Assembly: GCA_024235895.1 (NCBI GenBank)
Contig: JACKLM010000003.1
Span: forward strand, 310,001-374,000
Length of the DNA stretch: 64,000 nt
From: Burkholderiaceae bacterium
GTDB taxonomy: Bacteria; Pseudomonadota; Gammaproteobacteria; Burkholderiales; Burkholderiaceae_C
Direction: 5' to 3'
The notes below the pieces were generated by a model. That model saw nothing but the letters and a program-made list of their open reading frames with translations. It was not told where the DNA came from and did no database searches. The translations under genes were made by a program, and so were the position numbers. This document shows positions 26,235-36,268 of this stretch, piece by piece (positions within the stretch are counted from its first letter, which is position 1; every line of letters starts with the position of its first letter).

Positions 26235-26278
26235 CGGGCCGGCGCCGCGCGCCCGACCCCGCGAGGAGACGAACCCGC

Positions 26279-26847
26279 ATGACGACCACGACCATCCCCG
26301 AAATCCTGAAGACCGCCGAGTCCAAGATGGGCAAGTCGGTCGAGGCGCTGAAGGCCGAGCTGCAGAAGATCCGCACCGGCCGCGCGCACCCGGGCCTGCT
26401 CGACCAGGTGCACGTCGAGTACTACGGCTCGATGCTGCCGATCAGCCAGGTCGCCAACGTGACGCTGCTGGACGCGCGCACGGTCGGCGTGCAGCCCTGG
26501 GAGAAGGGGATGGGCGCCAAGATCGAGAAGGCGATCCGCGAGTCCGACCTGGGGCTGAACCCGGCGTCGCAGGGCGACCTGCTGCGGGTGCCGATGCCGG
26601 CGCTGACCGAGGAGCGGCGGCGCGAGCTGACCAAGGTCGTCCGCCATGCCGGCGAGGAGGGCAAGGTCGCCGTGCGCGCGGTGCGGCGCGACGCCAACGA
26701 GCACCTCAAGCGCCTTCTCAAGGACAAGCAGGTCGGCGAGGACGAGGAGCGCCGCGCGCAGGAGCGCGTGCAGGACCTGACCGACCGCACGATCGCCGAG
26801 ATCGACCGCCTGGTGGCCGCCAAGGAGGCGGACGTGATGGCCGTGTG

Positions 26848-26848
<1 letters not shown>
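26279..26848 (+). CDS. frr: Ribosome recycling factor
   Basis: A 189-residue factor that splits post-termination ribosomes together with EF-G. It shows the typical LKAELQKIRTGRAHPGLLD and PALTEERRRELTKVV segments and the long three-helix bundle pattern. ATG 26279 is preceded by GCGAGGAGAC, a strong ribosome-binding site. Its stop overlaps the uppS start (TGATG). Confidence 0.97.
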
Positions 26849-27614
<766 letters not shown>

Positions 27615-27615
<1 letters not shown>

Positions 27616-28469
27616 TGCTCGCCCAGCGCGTCGTCACCGCGCTGGTGCTGCTGGCGCTGCTGCTGCCGGCGCTGTTCGCCCCCGTGGCATGGCCGTTCCA
27701 GGCTTTCACGCTGCTGCTGGTCGCCGCGGCCGGCTGGGAGTGGGGGCGGCTCTGCGGGGTGGGCTTCGTGCCGGCGCTGGCCGCCGGCGCCGCGATCGCC
27801 GGCGCCGGCGTGGCGGCGATCGCGCTCGGCTGGGTCGACCTCGCGCCCGGCATCGGATGGTGGCTGCCGGGCGCGGCGTGGATGGTGGGCGGGACGCTGG
27901 CGCTGGCCGCCGGCCCCCATGCCTGGCAGCGCGCACCGCGCCTGCCGCGCTGGCTGCTGGGCGCCGTGCTGCTGTGGGCGGCGTGGCTGGCGATGGCGCA
28001 GGCGCGCACGCTCGGGCTGCCGTTCCTGCTGTCGGTCTTCCTGCTCGTGTGGATGGCCGACATCGCCGCCTACGCCGGCGGGCGCGCATTCGGGCGCCGC
28101 AAGCTGGCGCCTTCCATCAGCCCTGGCAAGAGCTGGGAAGGGGCGGTCAGCGGGCTGATCGGCGTCGTGCTGCTCGCGGCGGCCTGGATCTGGGCCGACG
28201 GCCAGCTGCCCTGGGCACGCGGCAGCCTGTACGCGCGGCTGCTCGACGGGCTGGGGTTGGCGGGCGCCCTGGTCGCGCTGGCGCTGCTGGTGGCGATGAG
28301 CGTCGTCGGCGACCTGTGCGAGTCGCTCGTCAAGCGCGCCTGCGGCGCCAAGGACAGCTCGCGGCTGCTGCCCGGCCACGGTGGCATGCTCGACCGCATC
28401 GACGCGCTGCTGCCGGTCTTCCCGCTGGCGGTGGCGCTGGCCGCGCTGGCCACGCCGGCGGCACCCTGA
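27615..28469 (+). CDS. cdsA: Phosphatidate cytidylyltransferase (CDP-diacylglycerol synthase)
   Basis: Integral membrane enzyme making CDP-diacylglycerol, the precursor of all phospholipids. The 284-residue protein has about eight hydrophobic segments and the full family signature near the C-terminus: SLVKRACGAKDSS, then LLPGHGGMLDRID. It overlaps the uppS stop by one base (TGATG). Confidence 0.96.
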
Positions 28470-28492
28470 CCCGCGTGGCCGACAATCACCCG

Positions 28493-29683
28493 ATGTCGAC
28501 GCTGCAGCGCCTGGCCATCCTCGGTTCGACCGGATCGATCGGCGTCAGCACGCTCGACGTCGTCGCCCGCCACCCGGACCGCTACGAGGTCTTCGCGCTG
28601 ACGGCGATGCGGCGCATCGACGAGCTGCTCGCGCAGTGCGAGCGCTTCCGCCCGCGCATCGCCGTCGTCGCCGGCGACGCCGAGGCGCGCAGGTTGCGCG
28701 AAGGGCTGGCCGCGCGCGGGCTGCGCACCGAAGTCGCGGCCGGGGAGCGGGCGCTGGCCGAGCTGGCGGCGCATCCCGAGGTCGATACCGTGATGGCGGC
28801 GATCGTCGGCGCCGCCGGGCTGGCGCCCTGCCTGGCGGCGGCGCGCGCCGGCAAGCGGCTGCTGCTGGCCAACAAGGAGGCGCTGGTCGTCGGCGGCGCG
28901 CTGTTCATGCGCGCGGTGCACGAGGGCGGCGCCACGCTGCTGCCGATCGACAGCGAGCACTCGGCGATCTTCCAGTGCCTGCCCGAGGATCGCGGCCGCT
29001 GGGCCGAGCGCATCGACCATATCGTGCTGACCGCCTCCGGCGGGCCGTTCCGCCGCCGCGACCCGGCCACGCTCGACGCCGTGACGCCGGACGAGGCCTG
29101 TGCGCATCCGAACTGGGTCATGGGGCGCAAGATCTCGGTCGACTCGGCGACGATGATGAACAAGGCGCTCGAGGTGGTCGAGGCGCACTGGCTGTTCGAC
29201 CTGCCGCCCGAGCGCATCCGCGTCGTCGTCCACCCGCAGAGCATCGTGCATTCGATGGTCGTGTGCCGCGACGCGTCGGTGCTGGCGCAGCTCGGCACGC
29301 CCGACATGCGGGTCCCGATCGCGTACGGGCTGGCCTGGCCCGAGCGCATCGAGGCCGGTGCGCCGTCGCTGGACTTCCTGGCGCTGGCGCCGCTGACCTT
29401 CGAGCCCGCCGGCCACGACCGCTTCCCGGCGCTGGCGCTGGCCTACCAGGCGCTGGCCGCGCCCGAGGGCAGCACCGCGGTGCTCAACGCCGCCAACGAG
29501 GAGGCGGTGGCGGCGTTTCTCGCCGGAACCCTCCGATTCCCGCGTATTCACAGCGTCAACGCGCGCACGGTCGACGCGCTGGCCGGGCGCATCGGCGGCA
29601 TCGGTGCCCTGGACGACCTGCACGTGCTCGACGCGCGCGCGCGCGAGGTCGCGCGTGGCTTTATCCGGGAGCTGGCCGCTTGA
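28493..29683 (+). CDS. dxr: 1-deoxy-D-xylulose 5-phosphate reductoisomerase
   Basis: Second enzyme of the MEP isoprenoid pathway, NADPH-dependent, 396 residues. NADPH motif GSTGSIG, then NKEALV, metal and substrate segments DSEHSAIFQ, ASGGPFR and SVDSATMMNKALEV are present. ATG 28493 is chosen over the in-frame GTG 28475 because the family starts only a few residues before the GSTGSIG strand. Stop and rseP start overlap by four bases. Confidence 0.97.
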   Translation: MSTLQRLAILGSTGSIGVSTLDVVARHPDRYEVFALTAMRRIDELLAQCERFRPRIAVVAGDAEARRLREGLAARGLRTEVAAGERALAELAAHPEVDTVMAAIVGAAGLAPCLAAARAGKRLLLANKEALVVGGALFMRAVHEGGATLLPIDSEHSAIFQCLPEDRGRWAERIDHIVLTASGGPFRRRDPATLDAVTPDEACAHPNWVMGRKISVDSATMMNKALEVVEAHWLFDLPPERIRVVVHPQSIVHSMVVCRDASVLAQLGTPDMRVPIAYGLAWPERIEAGAPSLDFLALAPLTFEPAGHDRFPALALAYQALAAPEGSTAVLNAANEEAVAAFLAGTLRFPRIHSVNARTVDALAGRIGGIGALDDLHVLDARAREVARGFIRELAA

Positions 29684-31050
29684 TCACCACCGTGCTCGCC
29701 TTCGTGTTGACGCTGGGCGTGCTGATCGTCGTCCACGAGTGGGGCCACTATCGCAGCGCGGTGGCGTTCGGCGTCAAGGTGCTGCGTTTTTCGGTCGGCT
29801 TCGGGCGCCCGGTCTGGCGCTGGCAGCGCCGCCCCGACGCCACCGAGTTCGTCGTCTGCGCGCTGCCTTTGGGCGGCTACGTGCGCATGCTCGACGAGCG
29901 CGAAGGCGAGGTCGCGCCGGGCGAGCGCGATCGCGCGTTCAACCGCAAGCCGCTGGCGCAGCGCTCGGCGATCGTCGCCGCCGGGCCGGCGGCCAACCTG
30001 GTGCTCGCGGTGCTGCTGTACGCGGCCGCGCACTGGATCGGGATCGAGGAACCTCGCGCCGTGCTGTCGACCCCCGTGGCCGGCAGCCTGGCCGAGCAGG
30101 CCGGGCTGCGCGGTGGCGACTGGGTGCAGGCGCATTCGCGCGACGGCGCCGACTGGACCGACGTCGACTCGATGACCGACCTGCGCTGGCAGGTCACGCA
30201 GGCCGTGCTCGACGGCCGGCCACTGCACCTGCTGGCCGCCGACCGCAGCGGGCAGGGCACGCGCAGCGTCGTGCTGGCGCTTGACACGGTGCCGGCGCGC
30301 GAGGTCGACGCGGCGCTGATGCGCCGCATCGGGCTGGGCGCGCCCTACAGCGAGCCGGTGATGGGTGCGGCGCGCGAGGGCGGGCCGGCGGCGGCCGCCG
30401 GGCTGCGCGAGGGCGACCGCGTGCTGGCGATCGACGGCCGTCCGGTGGCCGACGCACAGTCGCTGCGCGAGGCGATCCGCAGCTCGATCGATGGCCAGCG
30501 CGGGCGCACGATGCGCTGGGAGGTCGATCGCGAAGGCGCCGCCATGGTGATCGCGGTCACGCCGCGTGCGCAGGCCGAGGGCGATGCGCTGATCGGCCGC
30601 ATCGATGCCTACGTCGGCGCCGCGCCCGAGATGGTCACGGTCCGCCGCGGCCCGGTCGACGGCATCGTCCAGGGGGCGGCGCGCACCTGGGAGGTCTCGA
30701 TGCTGACGCTGCGCATGCTCGGCCGCATGCTGGTCGGCGAGGCCTCGGTCAAGAACCTCAGCGGGCCGCTGACGATCGCCGACTATGCCGGGCAGTCGGT
30801 GCAGCAGGGTCTGGCCTACTACCTCGGCTTTCTCGCGCTGGTCAGCGTCAGCCTGGGGGTGCTCAACCTGCTGCCGCTGCCGATGCTCGATGGCGGGCAC
30901 CTGATGTATTATCTTTTTGAGGGCGTGACAGGGCGGCCGGTGTCGGAAGTCTGGCTCGAGCGCCTGCAGCGAGGCGGGATGGCCTTGCTGCTGATGCTGA
31001 TGTCGTTGGCCTTGTTCAACGACGTGGTCCGGCTCCTCGGTCTGCACTGA
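29680..31050 (+). CDS. rseP: Site-2 regulated intramembrane zinc metalloprotease RseP
   Basis: Cleaves anti-sigma factor RseA within the membrane to release sigma-E and removes some signal peptides. The 456-residue protein has zinc motif HEWGH in the first transmembrane segment, two PDZ domains (about 110-300) and the third-segment motif NLLPLPMLDGGH. The probable start is TTG 29680, overlapping the dxr stop by four bases; a GTG four codons later is possible. The TTG start may keep synthesis low. bamA follows after 12 bases. Confidence 0.94.
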   Translation: MITTVLAFVLTLGVLIVVHEWGHYRSAVAFGVKVLRFSVGFGRPVWRWQRRPDATEFVVCALPLGGYVRMLDEREGEVAPGERDRAFNRKPLAQRSAIVAAGPAANLVLAVLLYAAAHWIGIEEPRAVLSTPVAGSLAEQAGLRGGDWVQAHSRDGADWTDVDSMTDLRWQVTQAVLDGRPLHLLAADRSGQGTRSVVLALDTVPAREVDAALMRRIGLGAPYSEPVMGAAREGGPAAAAGLREGDRVLAIDGRPVADAQSLREAIRSSIDGQRGRTMRWEVDREGAAMVIAVTPRAQAEGDALIGRIDAYVGAAPEMVTVRRGPVDGIVQGAARTWEVSMLTLRMLGRMLVGEASVKNLSGPLTIADYAGQSVQQGLAYYLGFLALVSVSLGVLNLLPLPMLDGGHLMYYLFEGVTGRPVSEVWLERLQRGGMALLLMLMSLALFNDVVRLLGLH

Positions 31051-31062
31051 CCCCCTTCTTCC

Positions 31063-33372
31063 ATGGCCTTTCTCCTCCCGTTCGGGCCGTCGCGCCCCAC
31101 TGCGGCTTGCGTCGTGCTGGCGTGCGCCGCGGCCGGCTGGTCGTCGTCCGCGATCGCGGTCGAGCCGTTCGCGCTGCAGGACATCCGCGTCGAGGGGTTG
31201 CAGCGCACCGACCCCGGCACGGTCTTCGCCGCGCTGCCGTTTCGCATCGGTGACACCTACACCGACGACAAGGCGGCCGCGGCGCTGCGCGCGCTGTTCG
31301 CCACCGGGCTGTTCTCCGACGTGCGCATCGTCGTCGAGGGACGCACCGCCGTCGTCATCGTCGACGAGCGGCCGGTGGTCGCGCGGGTCGACTTCGTCGG
31401 CCTGAAGGAGTTCGACAAGGACGTCCTGGTCAAGTCGCTCAAGGACGCCGGCATCGGCGAGGGGCTGCCGTTCGACAAGGCGCTCGTCGACCGCGCCGAG
31501 CAGGAGATCAAGCGCCAGTACCTCGGGCGCAGCCTGTACGGCGCCGAGGTCGTGACGACGGTGACGCCGATCGAGCGCAACCGGGTCGAGATCAGCTTCG
31601 CGATGAACGAGGGCGAGGCCGCGCGCATCCGCGAGATCCGCATCATCGGCACGCAGGCCTTCAGCGAGGCGACGCTGCGGGCGCAGATGGAGCTGACCAC
31701 CCCCGGCTGGCTGACCTGGTACACCAAGACCGACCGCTATTCGCGCTCCAAGCTCAACGGCGACCTCGAGACCCTGCGCGCCTACTACGTCGACCGCGGC
31801 TACCTCGAGTTCGAGGTCGAGTCGACGCAGGTCACGATCTCGCCCGACAAGCAGGACATCTCGATCGCGATCTCGATCCGGGAAGGGCAGCTCTACACCG
31901 TCACCGGCGTGCGGCTGGAGGGCGAGTACCTCGGGCGCGACGCCGCGTTTCGCGAGCTCGTGCGGGTGCGTCCGGGCCAGCCGTATCGGGGGAGCGACGT
32001 CACCGACACCCAGCGCCTGTTCGGCGAGCTGTTCGGCCAGTACGGCTACACCTTCGCGCGCGTGGCCGCGCGGCCGGAGATCGACCGGGATACGGCGCAG
32101 GTCGTCGTCGTCTTCGACGCCCGTCCGCAGCGCCGCGTCTACGTGCGCCGGATCCAGATCGCCGGCAACACGAGAACGCGCGACGAGGTGATCCGGCGCG
32201 AGCTGCGCCAGCTCGAGTCCGCGTGGTACGACGGCGAGCGGATCCGGCTGTCGCGCAACCGTATCCAGCGGCTGGGCTTCTTCGACGAGGTCGAGATCGA
32301 CACGCGCGAGGTGCCCGAGGCCCCCGACCAGGTCGACCTCGTCGTCACGGTCAAGGAGCGGCCGACCGGCAACCTGCTGATCGGGGCCGGCTACTCGAGC
32401 GCCGAGAAGGTCTCGTTCACCGCCTCGGTCAAGCAGGACAACGTCTTCGGCAGCGGGCACTACCTGGGCCTCGAGCTCAATACCAGCCGCAGCTCGCGCA
32501 GCTTCGTCTTCAGCACCGTCGACCCGTACTTCACGATCGACGGCGTCTCGCGCGCGATCGACCTGTACTACCGCACGAGCCGGCCGTTCAACAGCCTGGG
32601 CGACGAGTACCAGATCTCGACCCCCGGGGCCTCGGTGCGCTTTGGCGTCCCGTTCTCGGAGTTCGACACCGTCTTCTTCGGCGCCGGCTGGGAGCGTACG
32701 CAGATCGGCACCTCGGCTGGCATCCCCAACAGCTACTTCCTCTACCGCGAGCAGTTCGGACCGCGCAGCACGGCGTGGCCGCTGACGATCGGCTGGTCGC
32801 GCGACGGCCGCGACAGCGTGCTGGCACCGACCTCGGGGCGCTACCAGCGCCTGAACCTGGAGGCGAGCCTGTGGGGCGACGTGCGCTACCTGCGCGGCAA
32901 CGCCCAGCTGCAGCAGTACCTGCCGCTGGGGCCGCGCTTCACGCTGGGCGTCAACGCCGAGATCGGCATCGGCAAGGGGCTGGGCGACCGGCCCTACCCG
33001 CTGTTCAAGAATTTCTACGGCGGCGGCCTGGGCTCGGTGCGGGTGTTCGAGCAGGGGTCGCTCGGCACCGTCGACCCCACCGGCGCCTACATCGGCGGCA
33101 CGCGCAAGCTCAATGTCAACGCCGAGCTGTACGTGCCCGTTCCGGGGGCGGGCAACGACAAGTCGCTGCGGGTCTTCGGCTTCGTCGACGCCGGCAACGT
33201 CTGGGCCGAGGGCGAGCCGGTCGAGGCGTCGTCGCTGCGCGCGTCCACCGGCATCGGGCTGAGCTGGCTGTCGCCGGTCGGGCCGCTGAAGATGAGCTGG
33301 GGCACGCCGATCCGTTCGCAGCCCAACGATAGAATTCAACGTTTCCAATTCCAGATCGGGACCGCGTTCTGA
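31063..33372 (+). CDS. bamA: Outer membrane protein assembly factor BamA
   Basis: Omp85-family insertase of 769 residues: signal peptide (cleavage after about residue 32), five POTRA domains (about 35-430) and a 16-strand barrel ending in Phe. The L6 signature, normally VRGF or VRGY, reads VRVF at residues 659-662 (codon 661 GTG), a noteworthy change. It is the core of the BAM complex with BamB (6481). The position rseP-bamA-skp-lpxD is conserved. The stop overlaps the skp start by one base. Confidence 0.96.
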   Translation: MAFLLPFGPSRPTAACVVLACAAAGWSSSAIAVEPFALQDIRVEGLQRTDPGTVFAALPFRIGDTYTDDKAAAALRALFATGLFSDVRIVVEGRTAVVIVDERPVVARVDFVGLKEFDKDVLVKSLKDAGIGEGLPFDKALVDRAEQEIKRQYLGRSLYGAEVVTTVTPIERNRVEISFAMNEGEAARIREIRIIGTQAFSEATLRAQMELTTPGWLTWYTKTDRYSRSKLNGDLETLRAYYVDRGYLEFEVESTQVTISPDKQDISIAISIREGQLYTVTGVRLEGEYLGRDAAFRELVRVRPGQPYRGSDVTDTQRLFGELFGQYGYTFARVAARPEIDRDTAQVVVVFDARPQRRVYVRRIQIAGNTRTRDEVIRRELRQLESAWYDGERIRLSRNRIQRLGFFDEVEIDTREVPEAPDQVDLVVTVKERPTGNLLIGAGYSSAEKVSFTASVKQDNVFGSGHYLGLELNTSRSSRSFVFSTVDPYFTIDGVSRAIDLYYRTSRPFNSLGDEYQISTPGASVRFGVPFSEFDTVFFGAGWERTQIGTSAGIPNSYFLYREQFGPRSTAWPLTIGWSRDGRDSVLAPTSGRYQRLNLEASLWGDVRYLRGNAQLQQYLPLGPRFTLGVNAEIGIGKGLGDRPYPLFKNFYGGGLGSVRVFEQGSLGTVDPTGAYIGGTRKLNVNAELYVPVPGAGNDKSLRVFGFVDAGNVWAEGEPVEASSLRASTGIGLSWLSPVGPLKMSWGTPIRSQPNDRIQRFQFQIGTAF

Positions 33373-33893
33373 TGAAGCTCTCGCACCTCAAGTCGCTCGT
33401 CCTGGCGGCCGTCCTCGCGGCGGCGACGTCGGTCGCCGTGGCGCAGGAGCTCAGGATCGGCTATATCAACAGCGAGCGTCTTCTGCGCGAGGCGGCGCCC
33501 GCCAAGGCCGCGCAGGCCAAGCTCGAGGCCGAGTTCGGCCGCCGCGAGCGCGAGATTACCGACGACGCCGCGCAGCTCAAGGCCGCCGCCGACCGGCTCG
33601 ACAAGGATGCGCCGACGCTGGCCGAGACTGAGCGCAACCGGCGCCAGCGCGAGCTGGTCGACCGTGACCGCGACCTGCAGCGCAAGCGGCGTGCGTTCCA
33701 GGAAGACCTCAACCAGCGCAAGAACGAGGAGCTGGCCAACGTCGTCGAGCGCGCCAACCGCGTGATCAAGAAGATCTTCGACGACGAGAAGTACGACCTG
33801 ATCCTGCAGGACGGCGTCGTTTTCGCCGGCCCTCGCGTCGACATCACCGACAAGGTCATCCGCGCGCTCGACGCCCAGGGCGGCGCGCGCTGA
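33372..33893 (+). CDS. skp: Periplasmic chaperone Skp/OmpH
   Basis: A 173-residue protein with a cleavable signal peptide ending AVAQ (about residue 25) and a long charged coiled-coil region (about 50-130), the tentacles of the trimeric Skp chaperone that carries unfolded outer-membrane proteins to BamA. The IGYINSERLL start of the body domain and the C-terminal YDLILQDGVVF segment are typical. The ATG shares its last base context with the bamA stop (TGATG), so synthesis is probably coupled. Confidence 0.94.
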   Translation: MKLSHLKSLVLAAVLAAATSVAVAQELRIGYINSERLLREAAPAKAAQAKLEAEFGRREREITDDAAQLKAAADRLDKDAPTLAETERNRRQRELVDRDRDLQRKRRAFQEDLNQRKNEELANVVERANRVIKKIFDDEKYDLILQDGVVFAGPRVDITDKVIRALDAQGGAR

Positions 33894-33909
33894 GGCCGCC
33901 GCAGCGCGC

Positions 33910-34944
33910 GTGAGCCTGCTGCGCGCCGCCGACCTGCCGCGGCTGCTGGGCGGCGAGCTGCTCGGCGACGCGGGCGCCGTCTTCTCGCGCCTGGCGCCGC
34001 TCGCCGACGCCGACGTCGACAGCATCGCCTTCCTCGCCCATCCGCGCTACCGGGCACAGCTCGACGCCAGCGCCGCCGGCTGCGTGATCGCGCAGCCCTC
34101 GCTGCGCGAGGCGCTCGCCGGCCGGCGCGCCGCGCTGCTGCACGACGACCCCTACCTCGCCTTCGCGCGCCTGACCCAGTGGTGGGCGGCGCGCACGCGG
34201 CCGGCGGCCGCGCCCGGCGTCCACCCCAGCGCCGTCGTCGAGCCGCTGGCGCGCGTGCACGCGAGCGCCTCGGTCGGCGCGCTGGCCTATGTCGGTGCCG
34301 GCGCGGTGATCGGCCCGCACGCCGTCGTCGGCGCGCAGGCGCATGTCGGCGCGCATGCCGAGGTCGGCGAGGGCACGCGGCTGATGCCGCGCGCGACGCT
34401 GTTGGAGGGCTGCCGCATCGGCGCGCGCGGCATCGTCCACGGCGGCGCGGTGATCGGTGCCGACGGCTTCGGCTTCGCGCCCGACGCCGCCGCCGGTGGC
34501 GCCTGGGTCAAGATCGAGCAGCTCGGTGCGGTCGCGATCGGCGACGAGGTCGAGATCGGCGCCAACACCTGCATCGACCGCGGTGCGCTCGCCGACACCG
34601 TCATCGGCGACGGCGTCAAGCTCGACAACCTGGTGCAGATCGGCCACAACGTCCGCGTCGGCGCGCACAGCGCCTTCGCCGGCTGCGTCGGCGTGGCCGG
34701 CAGCGCGACGATCGGGCGCTTCTGCACCGCCGGCGGCGGCGCGATCATCCTCGGCCACCTCGAGATCGTCGACCACGTGCACGTCAGCGCCGCGACCGTC
34801 ATCACGCGATCGATCCTGAAGCCGGGCACCTACAGCGGGATGTTCCCGTTCGACGACAATGCGGCCTGGGAGAAGAATGCCGCGACGCTGCGGCAGCTTC
34901 ATGCGCTGCGCGACCGCCTGCGGGCGCTGGAAAAACGCACATGA
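33910..34944 (+). CDS. lpxD: UDP-3-O-(3-hydroxyacyl)glucosamine N-acyltransferase LpxD
   Basis: Third step of lipid A synthesis: N-acylation of UDP-3-O-acyl-glucosamine using hydroxyacyl-ACP. The 344-residue protein has an N-terminal uridine-binding domain and a left-handed beta-helix of hexapeptide repeats from about residue 105. The catalytic His lies in VQIGHNVRVG. The start is GTG 33910, 16 bases after skp. The end overlaps fabZ by four bases (ATGA). Confidence 0.95.
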   Translation: MSLLRAADLPRLLGGELLGDAGAVFSRLAPLADADVDSIAFLAHPRYRAQLDASAAGCVIAQPSLREALAGRRAALLHDDPYLAFARLTQWWAARTRPAAAPGVHPSAVVEPLARVHASASVGALAYVGAGAVIGPHAVVGAQAHVGAHAEVGEGTRLMPRATLLEGCRIGARGIVHGGAVIGADGFGFAPDAAAGGAWVKIEQLGAVAIGDEVEIGANTCIDRGALADTVIGDGVKLDNLVQIGHNVRVGAHSAFAGCVGVAGSATIGRFCTAGGGAIILGHLEIVDHVHVSAATVITRSILKPGTYSGMFPFDDNAAWEKNAATLRQLHALRDRLRALEKRT

Positions 34945-35396
34945 CGACGCCGCCGGTCCTGGACATCCACCAGATCATCAAGAGGCTGCCGCACCGCTAC
35001 CCGTTCCTGCTCGTCGACCGCGTGCTCGAGTTCGAGAAGGACGTGCGGATCAAGGCGCTGAAGAACGTCACCATCGACGAGCCGTTCTTCGTCGGCCACT
35101 TCCCGTCGCGGCCGGTGATGCCGGGCGTGATCATGCTCGAGGCGCTGGCGCAGGCGGCGGCGCTGCTGTCGTTCGAGTCGGCCGGGCAGGGGCCGGTCGA
35201 CGACACCGTGGTCTATTTCGTCGGCATCGACGGCGCGCGCTTCAAGCGGCCGGTCGAGCCCGGCGACCAGCTCGTCCTCGAGGCCTGGATCGAGCGCGCC
35301 CGCGCCGGCATCGTCAAGTACCGGGTGCGCGCCAGCGTCGACGGCGAGACCGCCGTCGAGGCCGAGCTGATGTGCACGATGCGCAAGGTGGCCTGA
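34941..35396 (+). CDS. fabZ: 3-hydroxyacyl-[acyl-carrier-protein] dehydratase FabZ
   Basis: Hot-dog-fold dehydratase of fatty-acid elongation, 151 residues. The catalytic His is in GHFPSRPVMPGV and the Glu in MLEALAQAA. It competes with the Lpx enzymes for hydroxyacyl-ACP, which explains its place between lpxD and lpxA. The ATG overlaps the lpxD stop; earlier in-frame codons lie inside lpxD. Confidence 0.97.
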   Translation: MTTPPVLDIHQIIKRLPHRYPFLLVDRVLEFEKDVRIKALKNVTIDEPFFVGHFPSRPVMPGVIMLEALAQAAALLSFESAGQGPVDDTVVYFVGIDGARFKRPVEPGDQLVLEAWIERARAGIVKYRVRASVDGETAVEAELMCTMRKVA

Positions 35397-35471
35397 GCGG
35401 CGGCCGCTGCCACGCCTGCCGCCACGCCTGCCGCCGACGGCGCGCGCCACCGCCATGAAGCCCGCCCGCGC

Positions 35472-36260
35472 ATGACCAGGATCCACCCGACCGCGATCGT
35501 CGACCCGGCGGCCGAGCTCGCCGCGGACGTCGTCGTCGGCCCCTTCGCGGTGATCGGCGCCGGGGTCGTGATCGGTGGCGGGACCGAGGTCGGCGCGCAT
35601 GCGGTCGTCGAGGGGCCGACGACGATCGGCCGCGACAACCGCATCCACGCGCACGCGGTGCTCGGCGGCGCGCCGCAGGACATGAAATACCGCGGCGAGC
35701 CGACCTCGCTCGTCGTCGGCGACCGCAACACGATCCGCGAGTTCTGCACCTTCAACCGCGGCACGGCGCAGGACGCGGGGGTGACGCGCGTCGGCGACGA
35801 CAACTGGATCATGGCCTACGTGCACCTCGCGCACGACGTGCAGCTCGGCAGCCGCTGCATCCTGGCCAACAACGCGACGCTGGCCGGCCACGTGCACGTC
35901 GGCGACTGGGCGATCGTCGGCGGGCTGACCGGTGTGCACCAGTTCTGCCACATCGGCGCGCACGCGATGACCGGCTTCCAGAGCCATGTCTCGCAGGACG
36001 TGCCGCCCTTCATGACCGTCAGCGGCAACCCGCTGGCGGTGCACGGCTTCAATGCCGAGGGGCTGCGCCGGCGCGGTTTCTCGCGCGATCGCCTCGCGCT
36101 CGTCAAGCAGATGCACCGGCTGCTGTACCGCGACGGGTTGACGCTCGAGGCGGCGCGCGCGGCGATCGAGGGCTTGCGCGGCAGCGTCGACGGCGGCGAC
36201 GCCGACATCGCGCTCGTGCTGGACTTCCTCGCCGCCTCGACGCGCGGCATCGTGCGGTAG
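35472..36260 (+). CDS. lpxA: UDP-N-acetylglucosamine acyltransferase LpxA
   Basis: First step of lipid A synthesis. The 262-residue trimeric beta-helix acyltransferase matches E. coli LpxA (262) exactly in length. The start IHPTAIVDPAAEL, catalytic His in MAYVHLAHDVQLG, GVHQFCHIGAHAMTG and the C-terminal helical domain (RRRGFSRDRLALVKQMHRL) are clear. It lies 75 bases after fabZ and 8 bases before lpxB. Confidence 0.97.
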   Translation: MTRIHPTAIVDPAAELAADVVVGPFAVIGAGVVIGGGTEVGAHAVVEGPTTIGRDNRIHAHAVLGGAPQDMKYRGEPTSLVVGDRNTIREFCTFNRGTAQDAGVTRVGDDNWIMAYVHLAHDVQLGSRCILANNATLAGHVHVGDWAIVGGLTGVHQFCHIGAHAMTGFQSHVSQDVPPFMTVSGNPLAVHGFNAEGLRRRGFSRDRLALVKQMHRLLYRDGLTLEAARAAIEGLRGSVDGGDADIALVLDFLAASTRGIVR

Positions 36261-36268
36261 CGTGCGCG

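Noticed and set aside
29548..33348. A 1266-codon open frame on the minus strand across rseP and bamA
   Set aside because: It is fully antisense to two genes with clear domains; codon content is Arg/Ala/Gln-rich without any recognisable motif, as expected from the complementary frame of very GC-rich coding DNA.
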